Shown here: positions 57,301-64,000 of the stretch, one piece after another
How the letters are laid out: each line of letters begins with the position of its first letter
How positions within the stretch are numbered: the first letter of the stretch is position 1
NCBI RefSeq assembly: GCF_002261335.1
Contig: NZ_NEVL01000001.1
Location: forward strand, 124,001-188,000
Length of the DNA: 64,000 nt
Reading direction: 5' to 3'
DNA from: Bordetella genomosp. 1
GTDB taxonomy: Bacteria; Pseudomonadota; Gammaproteobacteria; Burkholderiales; Burkholderiaceae_B
The notes under the pieces: model-generated
The model's database searches: none
The model's input: only the letters and a program-made list of their open reading frames with translations
Told to the model about the DNA's origin: nothing
Made by a program: the position numbers and the translations under genes

Positions 57301-58416
57301 TCAGGGCTCGGAGCTCAGGATTTCTTGCAGAGCGGCCAAGAGGGCCGCGTTCTCGTCTGGCGTGCCGACCGAGATGCGCAGGCATCCGGCCAGTAGCGGA
57401 TGCGCCGCCGAGAAGTTTCTAACCAGTATTTTGCGCGTTTTCAGGGCGAGATGCACGGCGTTGCCGTCGCTGTGACCGGAAAAGCGCGCAAGAATGAAAT
57501 TGCCCCCGCTCGGATACACCGTCACGCCCGGCAGCGCGGCCAGCGCGGCGGCCAGCGGGGCGCGGTCGGCGCGCAGCCGCGCGGCCTGCGCGTCGAGCAC
57601 GGCCTTGTGTTCGAGCACGGTGCGCAACACGGCCTGGGTCAGCACATCGAGGTTGTACGGCGGGCGGACCTTGTCGATCTCGGCGATCCAGGCGGGATGG
57701 CCGGCCAGGTAACCGAAACGCAGGCCGGCCAGGCCGATCTTGGAGACCGTGCGCATCACCACCAGGTTGGGGTGCGCGAGCAGCTCCGGCATCCAGGTGC
57801 CGTCGGCAAACGGCTGGTAGGCCTCGTCGACCACCACCAGCCCGGGCGCCGCGTCGAGGATGGCGCGCACCTGCTCGCCGGTCCAGGCGCCGCCGGTGGG
57901 GTTGTTGGGAATGGCCAGGAACACCAGCTTGGGCTGGGTGCGGGCGATCGCCTCGAGCATGGCCGGCAGGTCGAGCGCCAGGCTGGCGGTGAGCGCCACC
58001 GGCTCGAAGCGGGCGTGGTCGAAACGCGCCGCCATGTCGAAATACACGAACGAGGGCCACGGCGACAGCACCGTGTCGCCCGGCGCGCAACAGGCCTGGA
58101 TCAGCAGGTGGATCAGCTCGTCCGAGCCGTTGCCGAACAGCAGGCCGGCGCCGGCGGGCACGCCGAACGCCGCGGCCACCTGGGCCTTGAGCGCGCGCTG
58201 GTCGGCGGCGGGATAGCGGTTGAGCTCGACCTCGCGGACGGCGGCGGCGATCGCATCTCGCACGGTGTCGGGCAAGGGATAGGGGCACTCCATGGCGTCG
58301 AGCTTGATACAGCCCTCGGCCGGCGTCACCGGATAGGCCGAGAGCGCGCGGATGTCGGCCCGCACGGTGCGGGCGATGCGCGCGGCGACCGCCGTGTCGG
58401 CGGCGCCGGTGCTCAT
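57301..58416 (-). CDS. hisC: Histidinol-phosphate aminotransferase
   Basis: A 371-residue fold-type I PLP aminotransferase. The Schiff-base lysine is in [15 protein letters not shown], with NPTGG and [10 protein letters not shown] upstream. Start at 58414-58416 (MSTGAAD), overlapping the hisD stop. Confidence 0.95.
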   Translation of the reverse strand: MSTGAADTAVAARIARTVRADIRALSAYPVTPAEGCIKLDAMECPYPLPDTVRDAIAAAVREVELNRYPAADQRALKAQVAAAFGVPAGAGLLFGNGSDELIHLLIQACCAPGDTVLSPWPSFVYFDMAARFDHARFEPVALTASLALDLPAMLEAIARTQPKLVFLAIPNNPTGGAWTGEQVRAILDAAPGLVVVDEAYQPFADGTWMPELLAHPNLVVMRTVSKIGLAGLRFGYLAGHPAWIAEIDKVRPPYNLDVLTQAVLRTVLEHKAVLDAQAARLRADRAPLAAALAALPGVTVYPSGGNFILARFSGHSDGNAVHLALKTRKILVRNFSAAHPLLAGCLRISVGTPDENAALLAALQEILSSEP

Positions 58417-59717
58417 GGCTGGTCGAGCCGGTATTGGGCGCTGGCGGCGTGCGCCTGCAGGCCCTCGCCCAGCGCCAGCTCGGCCGCGATGCGTCCGAGG
58501 GTCTGGGCGCCGGCATGCGACACCTGGATCAGGCTGGAGCGCTTCTGGAAGTCGTACACGCCCAGGGGCGACGAGAAGCGCGCGGTGCGCGAGGTCGGCA
58601 GCACGTGGTTGGGACCGGCGCAGTAGTCGCCCAGCGACTCGGAGCTGTAGCGGCCCATGAAGATCGCGCCGGCGTGGCGGATCTTGGCGGTCCAGATCTC
58701 GGGGTGTTCGGTCGAGATCTCGAGGTGCTCGGGCGCGATGTCGTTGGCGATGGCGCAGGCTTCGTCGAGGTCGCGCACCAGGATGAGCGCGCCGCGGTTG
58801 GCCAGGCTGGTGCGCAGGATGTCGGCGCGCGGCATCTGCGGCAGCAGGCGCGCGATCGAGGCCTCGACCTCGGCGATGAAGTCGGCGTCGGGGCACAGCA
58901 GGATCGACTGGGCCAGCTCGTCGTGCTCGGCCTGCGAGAACAGGTCCATGGCGATCCAGTCGGCCGGCGTGTTGCCGTCGCAGATGACCAGGATTTCGCT
59001 CGGGCCGGCGATCATGTCGATGCCGACGGTGCCGTAGACGCGGCGCTTGGCGGCGGCCACGTAGGCGTTGCCGGGGCCGACGATCTTGTCGACCGCGGGC
59101 ACCGTGGCGGTGCCGTAGGCCAGCGCACCCACGGCCTGGGCGCCGCCGATGGCGAAGGCGCGGTCGACGCCGGCAATGGCGGCGGCGGCCAGCACGATGG
59201 GGTTGCGCACGCCGTCGGGCGTGGGCGTGACCATGATCAGCTCGGGCACGCCGGCCACCTTGGCCGGAATCGCGTTCATCAGCACCGACGAGGGATAGGC
59301 GGCCTTGCCGCCCGGCACGTACAGGCCCACGCGGTCGAGCGGGGTGACCTGCTGGCCCAGCGTGTTGCCCTCGGGATCGGTGTAGGTCCAGGTCTCGATG
59401 CGCTGGTGCTCGTGATAGGCGCGCACGCGGTCGGCCGCCGCTTCCAGCGCGTTGCGCTGGGCGGTGGGCAGCGCGGCCAGCGCGGCCTGCCATTCGCTGC
59501 GCGGAATCTCCAGCGCGGTCACGTCGGCGGCCGGCACGCGGTCGAAGCGCTGCGTGTATTCGAGCAGCGCGGCGTCGCCGCGGCCGCGCACGTCGGCCAG
59601 GATCCCCGCGACGGCGCGGTCGATGGATTCATCCTGCGAGGCCTCGAAGGCCAGCAGCTGGGACAGGGCGGATTTGAAACCCGGGTCGCGGGAGTCGAGA
59701 CGATTGATCAGAGCCAT
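58413..59717 (-). CDS. hisD: Histidinol dehydrogenase
   Basis: A 434-residue zinc enzyme of the last two steps of histidine synthesis. It has [30 protein letters not shown] and the [13 protein letters not shown] catalytic stretch. Start at 59715-59717 (MALINRL). Confidence 0.96.
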   Translation of the reverse strand: MALINRLDSRDPGFKSALSQLLAFEASQDESIDRAVAGILADVRGRGDAALLEYTQRFDRVPAADVTALEIPRSEWQAALAALPTAQRNALEAAADRVRAYHEHQRIETWTYTDPEGNTLGQQVTPLDRVGLYVPGGKAAYPSSVLMNAIPAKVAGVPELIMVTPTPDGVRNPIVLAAAAIAGVDRAFAIGGAQAVGALAYGTATVPAVDKIVGPGNAYVAAAKRRVYGTVGIDMIAGPSEILVICDGNTPADWIAMDLFSQAEHDELAQSILLCPDADFIAEVEASIARLLPQMPRADILRTSLANRGALILVRDLDEACAIANDIAPEHLEISTEHPEIWTAKIRHAGAIFMGRYSSESLGDYCAGPNHVLPTSRTARFSSPLGVYDFQKRSSLIQVSHAGAQTLGRIAAELALGEGLQAHAASAQYRLDQP

Positions 59718-59740
59718 GATGTGTTCGTTCGGACGTGGGG

Positions 59741-60415
59741 TCAGTCGTTGCGCGCGGCGGCGCGCTCGAAGGCATCGAGCAGCGGCTGCAGGCGGTCGCC
59801 GCGCGTCTTGAGCGAGGCCTGGTTGACGATCAGCCGCGAGGAGATCTGCATGATGTCTTCGACGGCCACGAGCCCGTTGGCCTTGAGCGTGCCACCGGTC
59901 GAGACCAGGTCGACGATGGCGTCGGCCAGGCCGACCAGCGGCGCCAGCTCCATGGAGCCGTACAGCTTGATGATGTCGACGTAGACGCCCTTGCTGGCGA
60001 AGTGTTCGCGCGCCGACTGGACGTATTTGGTGGCCACGCGCAGGCGTGCGCCCTGGTGCACGGCGGCGGCGTAGTCGAAGTCGTGCCGCACGGCCACGGC
60101 GAGGCGGCACTTGGCGATGTTCAGGTCGATCGGCTGGTAGAGCCGGCCGGGCTGCTGGGCCGCGTGCTCGATCAGCACGTCCTTGCCCGCGATGCCGAAG
60201 TCGGCCGCACCGTACTGCACATAGGTCGGCACGTCGGAGGCGCGCACGATGATCAGCTGCAGGCCGGGATCGCTGGTCGGCAGGATGAGCTTGCGCGAGC
60301 TCTCGGGGTTTTCGGTGACCTCGATGCCGGCCTCGGCCAGCAGGGGCATGGTTTCTTCGAAGATGCGACCCTTGGACAAGGCCAGGGTCAGGGGACGGGC
60401 AGTCGCTTGGCTCAT
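59741..60415 (-). CDS. hisG: ATP phosphoribosyltransferase, short form
   Basis: A 224-residue catalytic subunit of the first, feedback-controlled step. It opens [18 protein letters not shown] and ends without the C-terminal regulatory domain. Short HisG proteins need the separate regulatory subunit HisZ, which is not in this window. Its ATG overlaps the murA stop. Confidence 0.95.
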   Translation of the reverse strand: MSQATARPLTLALSKGRIFEETMPLLAEAGIEVTENPESSRKLILPTSDPGLQLIIVRASDVPTYVQYGAADFGIAGKDVLIEHAAQQPGRLYQPIDLNIAKCRLAVAVRHDFDYAAAVHQGARLRVATKYVQSAREHFASKGVYVDIIKLYGSMELAPLVGLADAIVDLVSTGGTLKANGLVAVEDIMQISSRLIVNQASLKTRGDRLQPLLDAFERAAARND

Positions 60416-61680
60416 GCCGATTCCTTACCGGTGATACGTTGAATCCGGGCACCCAGGCTCTGGAGTTTCACTTCCATGCGGTCGTAGCCGCGGTCCAGGT
60501 GATAAATGCGTTCGATCAGGGTATCGCCCTCGGCCGCGAGGCCGGCGATCACCAGGCTGGCGGAGGCGCGCAGGTCGGTCGCCATCACGGTGGCGCCCGA
60601 CAGTTGCGCGACGCCGCGCACCACGGCCGTATGGCCGTCGATGTCGATGTCGGCACCCAGGCGCACCAGCTCCTGCACGTGCATGAAGCGGTTCTCGAAG
60701 ATGTTTTCGACGATGACCGCGGTGCCGGTGGCGAGCGTGTCGAGCGCCATCAGCTGGGCCTGCATGTCGGTGGCGAAGCCGGGGTATTCGTGGGTGCGCA
60801 GGCCCACCGCGCGGGGCCGGCCCGACATGCGGGCGCGGATCCAGTCGGGGCCGGTTTCGAGCTGCACGCCGGCCTCGGCCAGCTTGTCGAGCGTGGCGCC
60901 CATCGCCTCGGGCGCGGCGTCGCGCAGCAGGACGTCGCCGCCGGCAGCGCCGACTGCGCACAGGAAGGTGCCGGCCTCGATCCGATCGGGCATCACGCGA
61001 TGACGGGCGCCATGCAGGCGCTCGACGCCTTCGATCACGATGCGGTCGGTGCCATGGCCGCTGATGCGGGCGCCCATCTTGATGAGCAGCTCGGCCAGGT
61101 CCACCACTTCGGGTTCGCGCGCGGCGTTCTCGAGCACCGTGGTGCCCTCGGCCAGCACGGCCGCCATGAGCAGGTTTTCGGTGCCGGTCACGGTGACCAT
61201 GTCGGTGCGCACCGAGGCGCCCTTCAGGCGCTTGGCGCGGGCCACCACGAAGCCGTGCTCGATGCTGATCTCCGCGCCCAGCGCGGCCAGGCCCTTGATG
61301 TGCTGGTCGACCGGCCGCTGGCCGATCGCGCAGCCGCCGGGCAGGCTGACGCGCGCCTCGCCGTAGCGGGCCACCAGCGGGCCCAGCACGAGGATGGAGG
61401 CGCGCATGGTCTTGACCAGCTCGTACGGCGCTTCGAGGCTGTCGACCCGGTCGGCCTGCAGGATCACGGCGCCGGGGCCGGTCTGTTCGCTGCGCACGCC
61501 CATCTGGCCCAGCAGGCGCAGCATGGTCGAGACGTCGTTGAGCTGCGGCACGTTGGCCAGCTCGAGCGGCTCGGCGCTGAGCAGCGCCGCGCACAGGATG
61601 GGCAGCGCGGCATTCTTCGCGCCCGACACGGCGATCTCGCCGTGCAGCGCTGCGCCGCCCGTGATCCGGAGCTTGTCCAT
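60412..61680 (-). CDS. murA: UDP-N-acetylglucosamine 1-carboxyvinyltransferase
   Basis: A 422-residue enzyme of the first committed step of murein synthesis and target of fosfomycin. The catalytic Cys lies in [16 protein letters not shown], so the sensitive Cys form is present. Start overlaps the bolA stop by one base. Confidence 0.97.
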   Translation of the reverse strand: MDKLRITGGAALHGEIAVSGAKNAALPILCAALLSAEPLELANVPQLNDVSTMLRLLGQMGVRSEQTGPGAVILQADRVDSLEAPYELVKTMRASILVLGPLVARYGEARVSLPGGCAIGQRPVDQHIKGLAALGAEISIEHGFVVARAKRLKGASVRTDMVTVTGTENLLMAAVLAEGTTVLENAAREPEVVDLAELLIKMGARISGHGTDRIVIEGVERLHGARHRVMPDRIEAGTFLCAVGAAGGDVLLRDAAPEAMGATLDKLAEAGVQLETGPDWIRARMSGRPRAVGLRTHEYPGFATDMQAQLMALDTLATGTAVIVENIFENRFMHVQELVRLGADIDIDGHTAVVRGVAQLSGATVMATDLRASASLVIAGLAAEGDTLIERIYHLDRGYDRMEVKLQSLGARIQRITGKESA

Positions 61681-61925
61681 CAGGCGCCTGCCTTGGCGTA
61701 CTCGGCGGGCGTGAGGGTGCGCATCGACAGCGCGTGGATTTCGGCCTTCATGCGATCGCCCAGCGCCGCGTACACGAGCTGGTGGCGCGCGATCAGGCGC
61801 TTGCCTTCGAAGGCCGGGCTGACGATGACCGCGTCGAAATGCGAGCCGTCGCCCTGCACCTCCAGATGATCACAGGGCAGCCCATCCGCGATGTACTGAC
61901 GGACCTGTTCGGGGGTGGGTAGCAT
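61680..61925 (-). CDS. BolA/IbaG-family protein
   Basis: An 81-residue protein with the BolA fold ([33 protein letters not shown]). The position before murA is that of IbaG (YrbA) in Proteobacteria. Probable role in Fe-S handling with glutaredoxins. Start at 61923-61925. Confidence 0.9.
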   Translation of the reverse strand: MLPTPEQVRQYIADGLPCDHLEVQGDGSHFDAVIVSPAFEGKRLIARHQLVYAALGDRMKAEIHALSMRTLTPAEYAKAGA

Positions 61926-61930
61926 GGGGG

Positions 61931-62734
61931 TCAGTTCCTGAGTTTGTAGCCGCGCGCCAGCAGGCGCAGGGCGTAGAGCGACAGCACGACGAACACGCCC
62001 GCCACGACGGCGAGGCTGCGCCAGGGCGAGACATCCGAGACGGAGAAGAAGCCGTAGCGGAAGCCGTCGATCGTGTAGAAGATCGGGTTGTAGTGCGACA
62101 CCGCCTGCCAGAACGGCGGCAGCGTGTGGATCGAGTAGAACACGCCCGACAGGAAGGTCGCGGGCATGATGAGGAAGTTCTGGAAGGCGGCGAGCTGGTC
62201 GAACTTCTCCGACCACAGGCCCGCGATCACGCCCAGCACGCCCATGATGCCGCAGGCCATCACGCCGAACACCAGCACCCAGAGCGGGTGCTGCGGCACC
62301 AGCGCGGCGAAGTTCAGCGCCACCAGCCAGACACAGACGCCCACGGCCAGGCCGCGCACGATCGCGGCCAGCACGTACGCGGCGAAGATGTCGCGATGCG
62401 AGAGGGGCGGCAGCAGCATGAACACCAGGTTGCCCGTGATGCGGCTCTGGATCAGCGACGACGAGGGGTTGGCGAAGGCGTTCTGCAGCATGCTCATCAT
62501 CATGAGCCCGGGGATCAGGAACGCCGTGTAGGGCACGGTGTCGTAGACCGTGACCCGGCCTTCGAGCACGTGCGCGAAGACCAGCAGGTAGAGCAGCGCG
62601 GTGATGACGGGCGCGGCGATGGTCTGGAAGCTGACCTTCCAGAAGCGCAGCAGCTCCTTGCGCAGCAGGGTCGGGAACCCCGAGCCCGCATCCAGGCGCG
62701 GCTGCACGCGTTGTTCGGCGACGGGGGCGGTCAC
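61931..62734 (-). CDS. ABC-2 type transporter permease (YadH-like)
   Basis: A 267-residue inner-membrane protein with about six helices. It opens FPTLLRKELLRFWKVSFQTI and has the ABC-2 core LPPLSHRDIFAAYVLAAIVRG. Overlaps the ATPase stop by four bases. Exported substrate unknown. Confidence 0.9.
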   Translation of the reverse strand: MTAPVAEQRVQPRLDAGSGFPTLLRKELLRFWKVSFQTIAAPVITALLYLLVFAHVLEGRVTVYDTVPYTAFLIPGLMMMSMLQNAFANPSSSLIQSRITGNLVFMLLPPLSHRDIFAAYVLAAIVRGLAVGVCVWLVALNFAALVPQHPLWVLVFGVMACGIMGVLGVIAGLWSEKFDQLAAFQNFLIMPATFLSGVFYSIHTLPPFWQAVSHYNPIFYTIDGFRYGFFSVSDVSPWRSLAVVAGVFVVLSLYALRLLARGYKLRN

Positions 62735-63543
62735 GAGCGCTCCTCCTCGGCGGTGAGCTCGGCGACCTTGGGGTCGTCCTGGTGCATGATGCGCACGAAC
62801 GCGTCTTCGAGGTCGACGCCGCCCACCCGCGCGAGCAGCGCCTGGGTGGTGTCGAGCGCCACGACGCGGCCGCCCTTGAGCATGGCGATGCGATTACAGA
62901 GCGCCTCGGCCTCTTCGAGATAGTGCGTGGTGAGCATGATGGTGTGCCCCGCGCGGTTCAGGCGCGAGATGAATTCCCAGAGCGTGCGGCGCAGGTCCAC
63001 GTCGACCCCGGCGGTGGGCTCGTCGAGCACGATCACCGGCGGGCGGTGCACCAGCGCCTGGGCGACCAGCACGCGCCGCTTCATGCCGCCGGACAGCGCG
63101 CGCATGTTGTTCTCGGCCTTGTCGGACAGCCCGAGATTGAACAGGATCTCGTCGATCCAGTCGTCGTTCTTGCGCAGGCCGAAATAGCCCGACTGGATGC
63201 GCAGGGTCTCGCGCACCGTGAAAAAGGGGTCGTATACCAGCTCCTGCGGCACCACGCCCAGCGAACGCCGGGCCTCCTTGTATTGCGTGACCACGTCGTA
63301 GCCGCACACGCTGGCGCTGCCGCCGCTGGCGCGGGCCAGCCCGGCCAGGATGGAGATGAGGGTGGTCTTGCCGGCGCCGTTCGGGCCCAGCAGGCCGAAG
63401 AACTCGCCGTGGCCGATCTCCAGGCTCACGTCGTTGAGCGCCTGGAAGCCGGGCGTGCCGGCGCGGCCGAACAGCCCGCGCCACCCGGCGCTGCGGGGCG
63501 GATAGGTCTTGGAGATGTGCTGGAGACTGACGGCGGCTGACAT
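62731..63543 (-). CDS. ABC-2 type transporter ATP-binding protein (YadG-like)
   Basis: A 270-residue ATPase with Walker A GPNGAGKTT, signature LSGGMKRR and Walker B VIVLDEPTAGVD. Start at 63541-63543 (MSAAVSLQ); an upstream in-frame Met (MVDSAPCG) lies in the promoter region. A TATAAT lies about 50 bp upstream, so this may open the bolA-murA-his unit. Confidence 0.92.
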   Translation of the reverse strand: MSAAVSLQHISKTYPPRSAGWRGLFGRAGTPGFQALNDVSLEIGHGEFFGLLGPNGAGKTTLISILAGLARASGGSASVCGYDVVTQYKEARRSLGVVPQELVYDPFFTVRETLRIQSGYFGLRKNDDWIDEILFNLGLSDKAENNMRALSGGMKRRVLVAQALVHRPPVIVLDEPTAGVDVDLRRTLWEFISRLNRAGHTIMLTTHYLEEAEALCNRIAMLKGGRVVALDTTQALLARVGGVDLEDAFVRIMHQDDPKVAELTAEEERS

Positions 63544-63589
63544 AGATGGGGCGCGGACGGCGCGGCGCCCGCAGGGCGCCGAATCGACC

Positions 63590-63595
63590 ATTATA
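63590..63595 (-). promoter_or_regulatory. Putative -10 before the ABC-2 exporter and murA-his genes
   Basis: A perfect TATAAT on the minus strand. A GC-rich hairpin with 10-bp arms (63645-63666) between it and mlaC may terminate or attenuate read-through. Confidence 0.5.
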
Positions 63596-63673
63596 TAAGG
63601 CGCACCCTTGCAGCCGCCTCAAAGCCCCGCCGGTCGGCAGGGGTGGCGGCCCGCGGGCGGGCCGCCGGGGGAA

Positions 63674-64000
63674 TCAGCGGTTGCGCTGGTTCAGGGCGGC
63701 GATCAGCCCGTCGATGCCGTTCTGGTTGATCTGCTGGGCGAACTGGTTGCGGTAGTTCTCGATCAGCCAGATGCCTTCGACGTTCATGTCGTAGATGCGC
63801 CAGCCTTCGGGCGTTTTCTCGAGGCGGTAGTCGACGCCGACCGGCTGGCTGTTGCCTTGGCTGATCAGGGTGCGCACGACCACGTCGTTGGCGTTGGGAT
63901 CGCCGCGCTGCGGCTGCAGCGAGACCTTGGTGTTGGCGTCGACCTTGGCGAGCGCGCCGCTGTAGGTGCGGATCAGCGTGCCGCGGAAGGCTTCGGCCAG
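63674..64000 (-). CDS. mlaC: MlaC-like phospholipid-binding protein, C-terminal part
   Basis: The last 108 codons; the gene continues beyond the right edge. The residues (LAEAFRGTLIRTYSGAL... and GWRIYDMNVEGIWLIENYRNQF) are those of the Ttg2D/MlaC family, the periplasmic shuttle of the Mla lipid-transport system. Its place before the ABC exporter, bolA and murA is typical of Burkholderiales. Confidence 0.92.
   Translation of the reverse strand: MAEAFRGTLIRTYSGALAKVDANTKVSLQPQRGDPNANDVVVRTLISQGNSQPVGVDYRLEKTPEGWRIYDMNVEGIWLIENYRNQFAQQINQNGIDGLIAALNQRNR

Overview
The window is 64 kb of GC-rich chromosome, about two-thirds G+C over most of its length. Gene content and order point to a betaproteobacterium of the Alcaligenaceae (Bordetella/Achromobacter type). 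The evidence is the murA-hisGDCBHAFIE-hinT-tatABC run behind an ABC exporter and mlaC, the petABC-sspAB block, a short HisG, and the argS-SPOR-dsbA group. No insertion sequence, prophage, CRISPR array or rRNA operon was seen. Species assignment is inference from protein style and synteny.

Layout. 1-5.9 kb: start of an InaA-like sugar kinase, metC, dsbA, an FtsN-like SPOR protein, argS and two small unknown proteins. 5.95-15.7 kb: ten collinear minus-strand genes, read as two transcription units. The first is lacI-type regulator, substrate-binding protein, two permeases, ATPase and a metallophosphodiesterase. The second is a Ugp-like transporter (ugpCBAE). Both units have a matching 16-bp LacI-type operator in the same place relative to the -10 element, so one repressor probably controls both. 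16.1-22.5 kb: amidase, leuA with a 0.6 kb upstream gap, an unknown membrane protein divergent from rpoN, and bfd. 22.6-30.1 kb: LysR regulator with a divergent EamA exporter, bfr, an unknown membrane-anchored protein, prfC, a LysE exporter and rhlE. 30.5-36.7 kb: a murein amidase converging on a complete oligopeptide ABC transporter. 37-42.2 kb: a DUF3482 GTPase with its DUF2868 membrane partner, a YkvA-like protein, and an AraC regulator with a divergent EamA exporter.

42.3-43.9 kb is the one clearly accessory-looking spot. A two-gene cassette (small soluble protein plus two-TM/GAF-like membrane protein) of lower GC sits between tRNA-Asn and tRNA-Thr. 44-48.2 kb: sspB, sspA and the cytochrome bc1 genes petC, petB and petA. 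48.3-51.4 kb: mscL, a Nif3-like protein, a DegS-like protease and a small XRE regulator. 51.5-64 kb: one long minus-strand operon, here read from its downstream end: tatCBA, hinT, the complete monocistronic-type his set (except hisZ), murA, a BolA protein, an ABC-2 exporter, and the 3' part of mlaC.

Functional links inside the window. The Rieske protein PetA carries a twin-arginine signal and its translocase TatABC is encoded here. Bfd and bacterioferritin are partners in iron storage and release and both have Fur-like sites. The phosphodiesterase lies between two transporters that share an operator. Many operons show 4-bp ATGA stop/start overlaps, which supports translational coupling.
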